Shown: positions 8,289-18,221, counted from the first letter of the stretch. The stretch: DNA of 37,690 nt from Actinomycetota bacterium (GCA_016931915.1 JAFGDU010000015.1:1-37690), one strand, 5' to 3'. Program-made: numbers and translations. The notes: generated by a model not told the origin, from the letters alone.

Positions 8289-10478
8289 TTGCCGCAGAAT
8301 ATAGACTCGCTCATCCAGAAGGTGAGGTCATATAACGGCAAGGTGGAGACCCGGATCATCCGGGAAGCCTACGAGTTCGCGCGTACGCATCATGCACAAC
8401 AGATGCGCCGCAGCGGGGAGGAATTCATACTCCATCCCCTGGGGGTAGCGCACATACTTGCGGACATGCAGATGGACGAGACGACGCTCGCAGCGGCATT
8501 GCTACACGATGTCGTGGAGGATACGGAGATATCGCTGGAGGACGTGAAGGAGAAGTTCGGATCCGAAGTGGCGGAGATCATCGACGGGGTGACAAAGCTG
8601 GATCGTATCTCCTTCGCCAACCGCGAGCAACATCAGGCCGAGAATTTCCGCAAGATGTTTGTGGCCATGGCCCGCGATATAAGGGTGGTCATCATCAAGC
8701 TCGCGGACCGCCTGGACAACATGAAGACCATCGGCCATCTCTCAGAGGACAAGCAGCGCGAGAAGGCCCGGGAAACCCTGGAGATATTCGCACCCCTGGC
8801 CCACCGCCTGGGTATATCCCAACTGAAGTGGCAGCTCGAGGACCTCTCCTTCGCCACCCTCTATCCCCTGCGTTTCCAGGAGATCGTGCAGATGGTCAAC
8901 CAGCGCGGACCCGAGCGCGAGGAATACATGCGGCTGGTGGAGGGGGAGCTGCAGGCGCAGCTCAAGCAGTCGCACGTAAAGGCAGAGATAGGCGGCCGGG
9001 TGAAGCACTACTACAGCATCTTTTCCAAGATGAAGGAGCAGGGCAAACAGTTCGACGAGATCTACGACCTCTTCGCCGTGCGCATCATCGTCAACTCCAA
9101 GGAGGATTGCTACACGGTGATGGGGATCGTGCATTCCCTGTGGCATCCCGTGCCGGGCCGCATAAAGGATTACATCGCCAAACCCCGTTTCGGCATCTAC
9201 CAGAGCCTGCACACCACGGTCATAGGCCCACAGGGCAGGCCCATGGAGATACAGATACGCACCGAAGATATGCACCATACGGCCGAATACGGCATCGCCG
9301 CCCACTGGCGTTACAAGGAAGCGCAGCGCTCGCAGGACCGCATCCGCGAGAGGCTGGCGTGGATAAAGCGCATCGTGGAATGGCAGCGGGACCTGGAGGA
9401 CCCCCGAGAGTTCATGGAGAGCCTGAGGATCGACCTCTTCGAGGACGAGGTATTCGTCTTCACGCCCAAGGGCGACGTGATAGACCTGCCGCGCGGGTCT
9501 ACTCCCATCGACTTCGCTTACTCCATCCATACCGAGATAGGCCACCGCTGCGTGGGGGCAAAGGTCAACGACCGCCTGGTCCCCCTGGAATACAAGCTGC
9601 GCAACGGCGATATAGTCTCCATCATCACCTCCAAGACATCCCCCGGGCCCTCCAAGGACTGGATGAACATCGTGCAGACGACGCGGGCGAAGAACAAGAT
9701 AAGACAGTGGTTTACCAAGGAAAGGCGGGTGGAGGATGTACAGGAGGGCAAGGAGGTCCTGGTGAAGCAGATGCGTAAATCGCGTCTGCCCGTCCAGAAG
9801 ATAATGAGCTCGGGCATGCTGAACGAGATCGCCCGCGAGGAGTACAGTTTCGTGGCCCTGGACGATCTCTACGCCAGCATCGGGGCGGGAAAGACCTCGG
9901 CCCTGCAGGTGGTCAACCATCTCACCGCCCGCCTGGGGCCTGAGGAGCAGAAGCCCGCCGAGGAGGTCGCCACGCCACGCCGGCGCCGTCGCCCGCCTGC
10001 ATACACCAAGGGGGTCAAGGTGGAGGGAGTCGACAACGTGCTGGTGCGCATAGCTCACTGCTGCAACCCCGTGCCCTACGACGACATCGTTGGTTTCGTC
10101 ACCAGGGGACGTGGGGTTTCGGTCCACCGCGCCGACTGCCCCAACGCTACCCACATGGCGGAGCAGGACTATCGCAAGATCGATGTCAGTTGGGATACCG
10201 AACAGCCCACGTCCTTCCAGGTGGAGATATGCGTGGAGTCCATGGACCGGCCCAGGCTGCTGCGGGACATCACCACCATCATGGGAGAGTATCACGTCAA
10301 CATCCTCTCGGCGACCATGAATATCAACCGCGAGAATGTCAACGTCAGCCGCTTCGTCTTCGAGCTCTCGAATATCGCGCACCTGGAGGACATACTGCGC
10401 AATATCCGCCAGGTGGACTCGGTGTACAATGCTTACCGCATCGTGCCGGGGAGGATGACGTGGACGCCGGCTCCGTGA
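8289..10478 (+). CDS. relA: Bifunctional (p)ppGpp synthetase/hydrolase, RelA/SpoT family
   Basis: This long Rel protein makes and degrades the stringent-response alarmones. In order: HD hydrolase with the HDVVEDT motif near residue 73; synthetase domain with RIKDYIAKPRFGIYQSLHTT near 290 and EIQIRT; TGS domain ~387-450 (VFTPKGDVIDLPRGSTPIDFAY); Cys/His region ~584-619 (IAHCCNPVP, HRADCPN); ACT domain ~645-720. Both catalytic sites look intact. The frame is open to ATG 8259, but TTG 8289 has GGGAGGAG at 8276-8283 with five-base spacing, so I prefer it (729 residues). The PRFGIYQSLHTT form resembles actinobacterial Rel. It is followed by dtd, as in many Gram-positives. Confidence 0.95.
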   Translation: MPQNIDSLIQKVRSYNGKVETRIIREAYEFARTHHAQQMRRSGEEFILHPLGVAHILADMQMDETTLAAALLHDVVEDTEISLEDVKEKFGSEVAEIIDGVTKLDRISFANREQHQAENFRKMFVAMARDIRVVIIKLADRLDNMKTIGHLSEDKQREKARETLEIFAPLAHRLGISQLKWQLEDLSFATLYPLRFQEIVQMVNQRGPEREEYMRLVEGELQAQLKQSHVKAEIGGRVKHYYSIFSKMKEQGKQFDEIYDLFAVRIIVNSKEDCYTVMGIVHSLWHPVPGRIKDYIAKPRFGIYQSLHTTVIGPQGRPMEIQIRTEDMHHTAEYGIAAHWRYKEAQRSQDRIRERLAWIKRIVEWQRDLEDPREFMESLRIDLFEDEVFVFTPKGDVIDLPRGSTPIDFAYSIHTEIGHRCVGAKVNDRLVPLEYKLRNGDIVSIITSKTSPGPSKDWMNIVQTTRAKNKIRQWFTKERRVEDVQEGKEVLVKQMRKSRLPVQKIMSSGMLNEIAREEYSFVALDDLYASIGAGKTSALQVVNHLTARLGPEEQKPAEEVATPRRRRRPPAYTKGVKVEGVDNVLVRIAHCCNPVPYDDIVGFVTRGRGVSVHRADCPNATHMAEQDYRKIDVSWDTEQPTSFQVEICVESMDRPRLLRDITTIMGEYHVNILSATMNINRENVNVSRFVFELSNIAHLEDILRNIRQVDSVYNAYRIVPGRMTWTPAP

Positions 10479-10509
10479 TCTCAGCCACTACTGCTTTGCG
10501 GAGGCATGA

Positions 10510-10962
10510 ATGAGGGCGCTGATCCAGAGGATATCAAGCTGCGCGGTGAGGGTTGACGGGCGGGAGGTGTCGCGTACCGGCCCCGGACTGCTGGTGCTTC
10601 TTGGGGTATCCGCCGACGACGATAAAAGGGACGTCGATTTCATCGTGGGCAAGGTATTGGGATTGCGTATATTCGACGATGCGGAGGGGAAGCTGAATCT
10701 TTCCCTGGCCGAGGTGGGAGGGGAACTCATGGTGGTCTCACAGTTCACCCTTTACGGAGACACGCGTAAGGGCAGGCGGCCCAGCTTTGTTCAAGCGGCG
10801 GAACCGGAGCGTGCTCAGATGTTGTACGAGATGGCGTGCGAGCTCTTTGCCGCCGAGGGATTTCCCCCTGCCAGAGGTGTATTCCAGACGCACATGGAGA
10901 TAGAGCTGGTAAACGACGGCCCGGTCACCATCATGCTGGAATCCCCACGGCATGACCGCTAG
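10510..10962 (+). CDS. dtd: D-aminoacyl-tRNA deacylase
   Basis: Dtd removes D-amino acids (and glycine mischarged on tRNA-Ala) from tRNAs. The 150-residue length is standard. Diagnostic blocks are MRALIQRISSCAVRVDG at the N-terminus, the active-site SQFTLYGD near residue 77, RRPSF, and NDGPVTIML near the C-terminus with the Gly-Pro pair. GCGGAGGC precedes the ATG. It lies 31 bases after relA and is very probably cotranscribed with it. Confidence 0.95.
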   Translation: MRALIQRISSCAVRVDGREVSRTGPGLLVLLGVSADDDKRDVDFIVGKVLGLRIFDDAEGKLNLSLAEVGGELMVVSQFTLYGDTRKGRRPSFVQAAEPERAQMLYEMACELFAAEGFPPARGVFQTHMEIELVNDGPVTIMLESPRHDR

Positions 10963-11055
10963 CCCGGATGAGCCATCGCGTCGAGGATAGAAAACCATAC
11001 CCACCATCGCTTCTACGGTGCTGCAAGCATGGAATTATGCAGCGGGAGACGAAAT

Positions 11056-11076
11056 ATACCATGAGAGCAATGGTAT
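11056..11076. promoter_or_regulatory. AT-rich inverted repeat in the dtd-MBL gap
   Basis: ATACCAT (11056-11062), a seven-base loop, and ATGGTAT (11070-11076) form a perfect 7-bp dyad in the 254-base gap after dtd. It could be a weak transcription-ending hairpin or a protein-binding site; no clear T-run follows. Nothing else gene-like lies in the gap apart from promoter-like boxes nearer the next gene. Confidence 0.3.
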
Positions 11077-11159
11077 TTACGGTACTGCTGCGAGAAGCGT
11101 GGGTGAGTGGATGGAGGAGTCGAGTTTATCAGGCACGGTCCACGCGCAGGAAGCGTATT

Positions 11160-11188
11160 TATAATGCGGGGCACATAAGGGTTATAAT
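11160..11188 (+). promoter_or_regulatory. Candidate -10 elements for the MBL-hydrolase/hisS/aspS unit
   Basis: Two perfect TATAAT hexamers occur at 11160-11165 and 11183-11188, 52 and 29 bases before the MBL-hydrolase start. Neither has a convincing -35 box at 16-18 bases, so which one is used, if either, is open. Confidence 0.4.
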
Positions 11189-11216
11189 GTCCACAATATT
11201 TTAAGGAGAAAAAGGG

Positions 11217-11870
11217 ATGTTACTGGAGAGAATGACCATAGGGATGCTGGCCACGAACTGTTACATCCTGGCCCCGGACAAGCGCGGGCCTGCGGTGGTC
11301 ATCGACCCGGCGGGCGAGATAAAGACCATCGTCTCCAGGTTGCATAAAGCGGAACTCGACTGCGTGGGGATCCTCTGCACACACGGCCACGTGGATCATA
11401 TGGCCGGAGCCGGGCCGTTGAGCGATGCGGTGGGAGCCCCGGTGTATATAAACGAGGCGGACGCCGGAGCCCTGGCCAGCCCGCGCACCAAGCTCATAGG
11501 ATTGGCGGGAGGGGTCATGGCGACGCGCCCACGCCAGGTGCGGTTCCTGGAGGACGGCGAGAAGGTAGAGGTCGGGGATGTGATCCTGGAGGTGCTGCAT
11601 ACCCCGGGGCATACGCCGGGTGGTGTCAGCTTCTATCTGCCGGGGTATCTCTTCTGCGGGGACCTCATCTTCCAGGGCTCCATCGGCAGGACCGACCTGC
11701 GCGGGGGCTCGCTGCAGGGGCTGCTACGCGCGGTGAAGGAGAAGGTGTGGGACCTGCCCGACGATACGCGTATACTGCCCGGGCATGGCCCGGAGACCAC
11801 CCTGGGAGAGGAGAGGGTACACAATCCCTTTCTCAGGGGTTTGAGCTCGGCCCGTACGGGGTCGGAGTAG
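11217..11870 (+). CDS. MBL-fold metallo-hydrolase (glyoxalase II-like)
   Basis: This is a metallo-beta-lactamase fold hydrolase of the small YcbL/glyoxalase II-like group. Metal ligands are visible: THGHVDH with His56, His58, Asp60 and His61, then HTPGHTPGG near residue 130, CGDLIFQGSIGRTD, and LPGHGP near the C-terminus. The 217-residue length is typical. The substrate cannot be read from sequence; such genes commonly sit between relA/dtd and hisS in Gram-positives, possibly in thioester hydrolysis. AAGGAG at 11203-11208 lies eight bases before the ATG. hisS starts 25 bases downstream. Confidence 0.88.
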   Translation: MLLERMTIGMLATNCYILAPDKRGPAVVIDPAGEIKTIVSRLHKAELDCVGILCTHGHVDHMAGAGPLSDAVGAPVYINEADAGALASPRTKLIGLAGGVMATRPRQVRFLEDGEKVEVGDVILEVLHTPGHTPGGVSFYLPGYLFCGDLIFQGSIGRTDLRGGSLQGLLRAVKEKVWDLPDDTRILPGHGPETTLGEERVHNPFLRGLSSARTGSE

Positions 11871-11895
11871 ATCGGGGACAGGAAAGGAAGGGTTT

Positions 11896-13167
11896 TTGGA
11901 GATCAAAGCCCCCAAGGGGATCATGGACATTCTCCCGCCCGAAAGCAGTAAGTGGCGTGAGGTGGCGGGCAAGGGGACCGCTCTCTTACGTTCCTACGGC
12001 TATCGCGAGATAATGCTGCCGGTCATGGAGTACACTGAGGTGTTTGCGCGCGGCATCGGCCAGGGAACGGATATCGTACAGAAGGAGATGTTTACCTTCG
12101 AGGACAAGGGCGGCCGCAGCCTTACCCTGCGCCCCGAGGCTACGGCGGGAGTTGCACGCGCGTTCGTACAGCACCATATGGACAAGGCTGGATTGCCGGT
12201 AAAACTCTATTACCAGGGGCCGATGTTCCGCCACGAGCGACCGCAGGCGGGGCGCTACCGCCAGTTCCGGCAGCTGGGGATCGAGCTCATCGGTTCGCCT
12301 CATCCCAGCGCGGACGCAGAGGTCATACTGGTATGCAGCGAGTTCTTCTCGCTCCTGGGGATAGGGACTGATCTGGTCATCAACAGCGTCGGTGACGCCG
12401 CCTGCCGTCCTGGCTACATCGAGGCACTGAAAGAATATCTTGCGCAGAACAAGGCATCGCTATGCAGGGATTGCAGGCGACGCGCGGTTGAGAATCCCCT
12501 GCGCGTACTGGACTGCAAGGTGGAGGGCTGCGCCGGGATAATAGCGGGAGCCCCCGGCTTGGAGGGATTCCTGTGTGAGGCATGCCGGGAGCATTACCGC
12601 GAGGTCATAGCACTCCTGGAGGCCGCCTCGGTCGCTTTCCGCATGGACGGCCGGCTGGTGCGCGGACTCGATTACTATACCCGCACGGTGTTCGAGTTCC
12701 AGGACCCGAAGGCGGGTGGGCAGAACGCAATAGCAGCCGGAGGAAGGTACGACGATCTCATCGGGGAACTGGGAGGAAAACCGACGCCGGCCACGGGCTT
12801 CTCCATCGGCATGGAGCGGGTGATGCTGGCCGGTCCGCGACTGGAGCCGGGCGAGGATGCGGGGATCTACATCATGGCCATCGGGGATGAAGCACGCAGC
12901 AAGGCATTCCTGGCCGCGTACGAGCTGCGCAAGGCGGGAATACGCGTTGACCTGGACCACCTGTTGCGCAGCCCCAAGGCCCAGATGCGCGAGGCGGATC
13001 GCGGTGGTTTCGCCCTCAGCGTGATCATAGGTGAGGATGAGATGGCTGGGGGCTACTATACCCTGAGGGAGATGTTGGAGGGAAGTCAGGAGCGCGTAGA
13101 GGAAAGCGACCTGGTGGAGACGGTTATCAGGCACCTGGAGCGGTGGATGCCCACGCGCGGTGTATGA
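11896..13167 (+). CDS. hisS: Histidyl-tRNA synthetase
   Basis: HisRS is a class II synthetase of 423 residues. Motif 2 is seen as YYQGPMFRHERPQAGRYRQF, the histidine-specific loop as RGLDYYTRTVFEF, and motif 3 as GFSIGMERV. The four-Cys insertion (LCRDC, LDCK, EGC, LCEAC) typical of many bacterial HisRS is present. The C-terminal anticodon domain begins near residue 325. The start is TTG 11896, preceded by GGAAAGGAAGGG at 11881-11892; MEIKAPKGIMDILPPE is the family N-terminus. aspS follows by 13 bases. Confidence 0.96.
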   Translation: MEIKAPKGIMDILPPESSKWREVAGKGTALLRSYGYREIMLPVMEYTEVFARGIGQGTDIVQKEMFTFEDKGGRSLTLRPEATAGVARAFVQHHMDKAGLPVKLYYQGPMFRHERPQAGRYRQFRQLGIELIGSPHPSADAEVILVCSEFFSLLGIGTDLVINSVGDAACRPGYIEALKEYLAQNKASLCRDCRRRAVENPLRVLDCKVEGCAGIIAGAPGLEGFLCEACREHYREVIALLEAASVAFRMDGRLVRGLDYYTRTVFEFQDPKAGGQNAIAAGGRYDDLIGELGGKPTPATGFSIGMERVMLAGPRLEPGEDAGIYIMAIGDEARSKAFLAAYELRKAGIRVDLDHLLRSPKAQMREADRGGFALSVIIGEDEMAGGYYTLREMLEGSQERVEESDLVETVIRHLERWMPTRGV

Positions 13168-13180
13168 GGAATGGAAGGAT

Positions 13181-14950
13181 ATGAAAGAGGAACACTGGAG
13201 CAAGCGCACGCATTACTGCGGCACCATGCGCCGCGAGGACATCGGGCGGGAGGTCATCCTGAACGGATGGGTGCAGAGGCGACGCGACCACGGCGGGGTC
13301 ATCTTCATCGATATACGCGATGTTACCGGGCTGGTGCAGGTGGTGTTCAATCCCGAGATAAGCAAGGAGGCGCACGAGACCGCCGGCGATGTGAGGGGCG
13401 AATACGTGCTCTCCTGCCGCGGCGTGGTGAGGGGCCGCCCCGAGGAATCAATCAACCCCAAGCTCCCCACGGGGGAGGTCGAGGTGATGGCGGACGAACT
13501 CACCATCATCTCCGCGTCCCTTACCCCTCCCTTCGAGATCGAAGAGGATTCGGACGTGGACGAGGCCCTGCGCCTGCGTTACCGATATCTCGATATACGC
13601 CGGCCGGACCTGCGCGATTCCCTCATCATGCGCAGCCGCGTGACGGGCGAGGTACGCAGCTTCCTCTCTTCCCGGGGATTCCTGGAGATCGAGACGCCTG
13701 TACTCACCAAGAGCACGCCGGAGGGAGCGCGGGATTTCGTGGTGCCCTCGCGCCTGCAACCGGGCAAGTTCTATGCCCTACCGCAGTCGCCCCAGATACT
13801 GAAGCAATTGCTGATGGTGGCCGGACTCGACCGCTATTACCAGATCGCGCGTTGCTTCCGTGATGAGGACATGCGTGCGGACCGCCAGCTGGAGTTCACC
13901 CAGATAGACCTGGAGATGTCCTTCGTCCAGCCCGAGGATATCATCTCCCTCATGGACGAGATGTTCGCACACCTTTTCCGCGAGACACTAGACATTGAAC
14001 TGGAAATCCCGTTCCCGCGTATGACCTGGCATGAGGCCATGGACCGTTACGCTACCGACCGGCCGGATACACGTTTCGCCACGGAGATAATGGATCTATC
14101 CGGTATCTTCACGACCAGCGGTTTCAAGGTATTCCGCTCCGCACTGGATGGCGGCGGCAGGGTACGCGGCCTCAGGGTGGAAGGTCTCTCGGCCCCACCG
14201 CGACGCGAGCTTGACGGTATGGTGGAAGAAGCCCAGCGGCTTGGCGCCTCCGGCCTGGTGTGGGCGGTGCGCGAGGGTGAGGGGTTGAGATCGCCGGTAG
14301 CCAAATTTCTGAGCGAGGGCGAGATATCTGACCTGGTGAAGGAGGTGGGACTGGCTGAGGGCGAGGTCATCATCCTTGCGGCGGGGGGCAGGGAAACGGA
14401 CCCCATCCTGGCCGGTATGAGGGACTACTGCACGCGTCGCTACTCTCCGGCACCAGGGAAGAGGTTTTCCTTCGTCTGGGTGACCGATTTCCCCCTCTTC
14501 GATTGGGACGAGGAGGAGAAGAGGTACAAGAGCAACCACCATCCTTTCACCAGCCCTTCGCGAGACAGCCTGGATTACCTGGAGGAGCGACCGCTGGAAG
14601 TGACCTCCGACTCCTACGACATGGTCCTCAACGGCATCGAGCTGGGGGGCGGGAGCATACGTATCCACGATCCCGGGCTGCAGGACCGCGTCTTCCGCCT
14701 GCTTGGCCTCTCGCAGCAGGAGGCGCAGGAGAAGTTCGGCTTCCTCCTGGAGGCATTCAATTACGGGCCTCCGCCCCACGGCGGAATAGCCTACGGTCTC
14801 GACCGCATCGTCATGCTCATGGCGGGCAGGGAATCCATCCGGGACGTCATAGCCTTTCCCAAGACACAGTCGGGTGCGGATCTTCTCAGCGGTGCCCCAG
14901 ATGCCATTTATCCCGATCAACTCAAGGAGCTGCGCCTGAGGCCCATCTGA
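13181..14950 (+). CDS. aspS: Aspartyl-tRNA synthetase (probably non-discriminating)
   Basis: Bacterial-type AspRS with an N-terminal OB anticodon-binding domain, a class II core split by the GAD insertion (~290-420), and motifs RCFRDEDMRADRQLEFTQID and GIAYGLDRIVMLM. The OB segment reads RRRDHGGVIFIDIRD; His-Gly-Gly instead of the Leu-Gly-Ser of E. coli is the pattern reported for non-discriminating enzymes that also charge tRNA-Asn, implying a GatCAB amidotransferase elsewhere. The frame is open to GTG 13160, overlapping hisS; ATG 13181 gives the usual short lead before RTHYCG and has GAGGAATGGAAGG upstream, so I prefer it (589 residues). Confidence 0.95.
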   Translation: MKEEHWSKRTHYCGTMRREDIGREVILNGWVQRRRDHGGVIFIDIRDVTGLVQVVFNPEISKEAHETAGDVRGEYVLSCRGVVRGRPEESINPKLPTGEVEVMADELTIISASLTPPFEIEEDSDVDEALRLRYRYLDIRRPDLRDSLIMRSRVTGEVRSFLSSRGFLEIETPVLTKSTPEGARDFVVPSRLQPGKFYALPQSPQILKQLLMVAGLDRYYQIARCFRDEDMRADRQLEFTQIDLEMSFVQPEDIISLMDEMFAHLFRETLDIELEIPFPRMTWHEAMDRYATDRPDTRFATEIMDLSGIFTTSGFKVFRSALDGGGRVRGLRVEGLSAPPRRELDGMVEEAQRLGASGLVWAVREGEGLRSPVAKFLSEGEISDLVKEVGLAEGEVIILAAGGRETDPILAGMRDYCTRRYSPAPGKRFSFVWVTDFPLFDWDEEEKRYKSNHHPFTSPSRDSLDYLEERPLEVTSDSYDMVLNGIELGGGSIRIHDPGLQDRVFRLLGLSQQEAQEKFGFLLEAFNYGPPPHGGIAYGLDRIVMLMAGRESIRDVIAFPKTQSGADLLSGAPDAIYPDQLKELRLRPI

Positions 14951-15153
14951 CAGGGGTATCATGAGGATGAGGCGTTGAAGCATCAGGACCCGGCGGCAAG
15001 CCCGCTCTTGCTCGCTTTGCAGACATCGCCAGGTCGCAACGATCCGACTTCGTCAACTGGCGTTGTTCCCTGCGGCCAGAAGGCCCTGCGGGTGCCGTCC
15101 CCCGCGCCCGATAATATTCCGTGAGCCGGCGTTTCGTGCGGACGCTGGATGCG

Positions 15154-15159
15154 TATAAT
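15154..15159 (+). promoter_or_regulatory. -10 element upstream of ispH
   Basis: A perfect TATAAT lies 29 bases before the preferred ispH ATG, inside a longer open frame, which supports the downstream start. No good -35 is seen at 17 bases. The 237-base stretch after aspS is otherwise without any gene or clear terminator. Confidence 0.5.
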
Positions 15160-15187
15160 AGATGTTGTTTTACGAGAGGGAGAGGTC

Positions 15188-16072
15188 ATGGAGATAACGG
15201 TAGCCAAATACGCGGGTTTCTGCCCCGGGGTAAAGCGGGCCATCAAGATCGCCGAAGGTATCCTTGACCAGAGAGCCGGCAAGGTCTATACGCTGGGGCC
15301 CATAATCCACAATCCACAGGTTGTACGCGAGCTGCAGGATAGAGGCCTGGAGATACTTCCCGACGATATAGACGAGCTGCAGGATTATTATCTGGGGGGG
15401 TGTAACGTGGTGATAAGGTCGCACGGCACGCCCCCGAAACTCACGGAGTTTCTTCTGGACCGCGGCGTGAACCTGGTTGACGCTACCTGCCCCACGGTTA
15501 AAAAGGCGCAGAGAGCCGCCATGCGGCTGGTGGGTGAAGGGTACAAGCTCTTTATCATCGGAAACGCCGACCACCCCGAGGTCAAGGCGATCCTGGGGCA
15601 TATCAACGGCCAGGCAGTGGTGATCAAGGAAACCCACGAGCTCAAACAGTGGTGGGAGGAGCGAGCCCGCAGGGTACGCAAGGTAGGCCTCATCGCCCAG
15701 ACCACGGTGGACCTGTTCATGTTCCGCAGCCTGGTAGACGGGCTTATAAACGAGGTACCCGAGCTCATCAGGGAGTTGCTGGAGTTGAAGGTAATCAACA
15801 CCCTGTGCCGCAACACTTTGGCGCGCCAGACCGAGGCTTTACAGCTCGCACTGTTTTCGGATTTCGTGTTGGTCCTGGGCGGCAGGAACAGCTCCAACAC
15901 CGAGTTTCTGCGCAAGATATGCGAGACCGCCGGCACTCGCACCATCAAGATAGAGACCGCCGATGAACTGGACGTCTCCCTTCTGGAGGGCGTGAACCAC
16001 CTGTCCATATTAGGCGGAGCGTCCACTCCGAAGTATATCGTAGAAGAGGTCAGGCGTAAGGCGATGTCCTGA
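15188..16072 (+). CDS. ispH: 4-hydroxy-3-methylbut-2-enyl diphosphate reductase IspH
   Basis: IspH is the [4Fe-4S] enzyme of the last MEP-pathway step, giving IPP and DMAPP. Cluster cysteines are in GFCPGV, ATCPTV and NTLCRNT; active-site residues include [15 protein letters not shown], the His and Glu of [12 protein letters not shown] and [11 protein letters not shown] 15188 follows GAGGGAGAGG at 15175-15184 and gives 294 residues with the family N-terminus [15 protein letters not shown]; the frame also runs to ATG 15149, but that extension contains the TATAAT. The gene separates aspS from the acetate block. Confidence 0.94.
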   Translation: MEITVAKYAGFCPGVKRAIKIAEGILDQRAGKVYTLGPIIHNPQVVRELQDRGLEILPDDIDELQDYYLGGCNVVIRSHGTPPKLTEFLLDRGVNLVDATCPTVKKAQRAAMRLVGEGYKLFIIGNADHPEVKAILGHINGQAVVIKETHELKQWWEERARRVRKVGLIAQTTVDLFMFRSLVDGLINEVPELIRELLELKVINTLCRNTLARQTEALQLALFSDFVLVLGGRNSSNTEFLRKICETAGTRTIKIETADELDVSLLEGVNHLSILGGASTPKYIVEEVRRKAMS

Positions 16073-16141
16073 GATAGCGGACGTTATAAGAACACTTTTT
16101 CGGCATTCCGGATTTAATTACACCAAACGGGAAAATTATGT

Positions 16142-16147
16142 TATAAT
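16142..16147 (+). promoter_or_regulatory. -10 element upstream of acs
   Basis: A perfect TATAAT lies 97 bases before the preferred acs ATG in the gap after ispH, which would give a leader of about 85 bases. The -35 region is weak. The longer open frame that starts at TTG 16155 would overlap the promoter and the leader hairpin, arguing against that start. Confidence 0.5.
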
Positions 16148-16193
16148 TTCATGCTTGGATGAAGCTATTCGCACTACATCTGTAACAGGGGAG

Positions 16194-16216
16194 GGGGGCC
16201 TGATGAGGTCGCCCCC
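16194..16216 (+). promoter_or_regulatory. GC-rich stem-loop in the acs leader
   Basis: GGGGGC (16194-16199) can pair with GCCCCC (16211-16216) around an 11-base loop, followed by TTT and, nine bases on, by the AAAGGAG ribosome binding site of acs. It resembles an attenuator or a translation-modulating hairpin, but the T-run is too short for a confident terminator. Confidence 0.4.
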
Positions 16217-16238
16217 TTTGCATGAAAGGAGACAGAAA

Positions 16239-18221
16239 ATGACACAGCATGATGCAGCTGAGACCGACAAGAGGACCATCCTTTACCCACCCGAGGAATT
16301 ATCAAAGAACGCCTACATAAAGAGCGTCGACAAGTACAGGGAGATGCACAAGCGTTCCATCGAGGAGACGGATTCCTTCTGGTCAGAGATGGCGGAAACG
16401 CTCGACTGGTACAAGAAATGGGATACCGTCTACAGCTGGGAACCGGAGGAATGCATCTGCACCTGGTTCGGTGGCGGCAAGCTCAACGTCTCCTACAACT
16501 GCCTCGACCGGCATGTCAACGCCGGAAAAGCTGACCGCGTGGCCATCATCTGGGAACCCGACGAGCCCGGCGAGGGAAGGACCTATACCTACGGACAGCT
16601 TCTGGAGGAGGTCAGCAAGTTCGCCAACGTGCTAAAAAAGCACGGCGTGAAGAAGGGCGACCGCGTATGCATCTATCTTCCCATGATCCCCGAGCTCCCC
16701 ATCGCCATGCTGGCCTGTGCCCGTATCGGAGCCATCCACAGCGTTGTCTTCGGAGGGTTCTCCTCCGACGCCCTGCGGGACCGTATTCTGGACAGCGACT
16801 GCAAGACCCTTATATGTTCCGACGCCGGCTACCGCAGCGGCAAGACGGTGCCGTTGAAGAAGAACGCCGATGCCTCACTGGAGGAGTGCCCGGGCGTTGA
16901 GAACGTCTTCGTGGTCAAGCACGCGGGCGTCGACGTGGAGATGGCCTCCGGGCGGGATTACTGGTGGCACGAGGAGACCGCGGCGCCGGACATCACGGCC
17001 GAATGCCAGCCCGAGGAGATGGATGCGGAAGACCCCCTCTTCATCCTCTATACCAGCGGCAGCACCGGAAAGCCCAAGGGCGTGCTCCATACCACCGCCG
17101 GCTATCTGCTGCACACCTCCCTGTCTCTGAAATGGATCTTCGACATCCACGAGGACGATATTTGGTGGTGCACGGCGGACATCGGCTGGGTGACCGGACA
17201 CAGCTACATCGTCTACGGCCCCCTGGCCAACGGCTTCACCGAGGTCATGTTCGAGGGCGTTCCCACCTACCCCAAGCCGGACCGTTTCTGGAAGGTAGTG
17301 GAGAAATACAAGGTAACCGTCTTCTATACCGCTCCTACCGTCATACGCTCCCTCATGAGGGAAGGGGAGGAGTGGACGAACACCGCCGACCTGTCATCCC
17401 TAAGGGTGCTCGGTACGGTGGGAGAGCCAATAAACCCCGAGGTGTGGTTGTGGTACTACGACCATATCGGAGAGGGACGTTGCCCCATCATGGACACCTG
17501 GTGGCAGACGGAGACGGGGGGAATCCTCATCACCCCCCTGGCCGGCGCGACGCCCATGAAGCCCGGATCCGCGAGCTTCCCCTTCTTCGGGGTGGACCCG
17601 GTCATCCTCAACCAGGACGGCCAGAAGGTCGAGGCGGACGAGAGCGGTTTCTTGTGCATACGCAAGCCCTGGCCGGGCATGATGCGCACCGTATACGGCA
17701 ATCACGAGCTCTTCATCAACACCTATTGGACCATGTTCCCCGGACTCTACGTGACCGGTGACGGCTGCCGCTGCGACGCAGACGGATTCTACTGGCTGCA
17801 GGGCCGCATCGACGACGTGATCAACGTCTCCGGACACCGTATCGGAACCGCCGAGGTGGAGAGCGCGCTGGTGAGCCACGAGTACGTCTCCGAGGCAGCC
17901 GTGGTGGGCATGCCCCATGACATCAAGGGTCAGGGCATCTATGCCTACGTAACCCTCAAGGCCGAGTATGAAGGCCTCGACGAGGATGAGGTCAGGAAGG
18001 CCCTGGTGGCCCATACCCGCAAGGAGATCGGGCCCATCGCAACGCCAGACATCATCCACTTCACGCCATCCCTTCCCAAGACCCGCAGCGGCAAGATCAT
18101 GCGCAGGATCCTGCGCAAGATCGCGGAAGGGACATCGGATACCCTAGGCGACACCAGCACCCTGGCGGACCCGTCGGTAGTCGATTCTCTCATCGAGGGA
18201 AACAAGCAATTAATGAAGTAG
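16239..18221 (+). CDS. acs: Acetyl-CoA synthetase (AMP-forming)
   Basis: Acs activates acetate to acetyl-CoA through acetyl-AMP. The product of 660 residues carries the ATP loop [11 protein letters not shown] near 270, [24 protein letters not shown], the [17 protein letters not shown] hinge, [15 protein letters not shown] and the catalytic-lysine motif TRSGKIMRR with Lys619, the residue inactivated by acetylation in studied Acs. ATG 16239 has AAAGGAG at 16225-16231 at seven-base spacing and is preferred over the TTG at 16155. It is followed 58 bases later by an acetate transporter. Acetate use or recycling is the likely role. Confidence 0.95.
   Translation: MTQHDAAETDKRTILYPPEELSKNAYIKSVDKYREMHKRSIEETDSFWSEMAETLDWYKKWDTVYSWEPEECICTWFGGGKLNVSYNCLDRHVNAGKADRVAIIWEPDEPGEGRTYTYGQLLEEVSKFANVLKKHGVKKGDRVCIYLPMIPELPIAMLACARIGAIHSVVFGGFSSDALRDRILDSDCKTLICSDAGYRSGKTVPLKKNADASLEECPGVENVFVVKHAGVDVEMASGRDYWWHEETAAPDITAECQPEEMDAEDPLFILYTSGSTGKPKGVLHTTAGYLLHTSLSLKWIFDIHEDDIWWCTADIGWVTGHSYIVYGPLANGFTEVMFEGVPTYPKPDRFWKVVEKYKVTVFYTAPTVIRSLMREGEEWTNTADLSSLRVLGTVGEPINPEVWLWYYDHIGEGRCPIMDTWWQTETGGILITPLAGATPMKPGSASFPFFGVDPVILNQDGQKVEADESGFLCIRKPWPGMMRTVYGNHELFINTYWTMFPGLYVTGDGCRCDADGFYWLQGRIDDVINVSGHRIGTAEVESALVSHEYVSEAAVVGMPHDIKGQGIYAYVTLKAEYEGLDEDEVRKALVAHTRKEIGPIATPDIIHFTPSLPKTRSGKIMRRILRKIAEGTSDTLGDTSTLADPSVVDSLIEGNKQLMK

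Noticed and set aside
8742..10382. 546-codon open frame on the minus strand
   Set aside because: It lies antisense inside relA; codon bias of GC-rich relA explains the lack of stops, and the product has no recognisable motif.
10968..11204. 78-codon frame in the gap after dtd
   Set aside because: No ribosome binding site, overlaps promoter-like boxes and an inverted repeat, and has no recognisable motif.
10963..11216. T-box or amino-acid leader before the MBL-hydrolase/hisS/aspS unit
   Set aside because: No T-box core sequence or specifier-loop hairpin is visible; the same holds before alaS.
16155..16238. Longer N-terminus for acetyl-CoA synthetase from TTG 16155
   Set aside because: The extension would cover the TATAAT-proximal leader and hairpin, lacks a ribosome binding site, and ATG 16239 has an ideal one.
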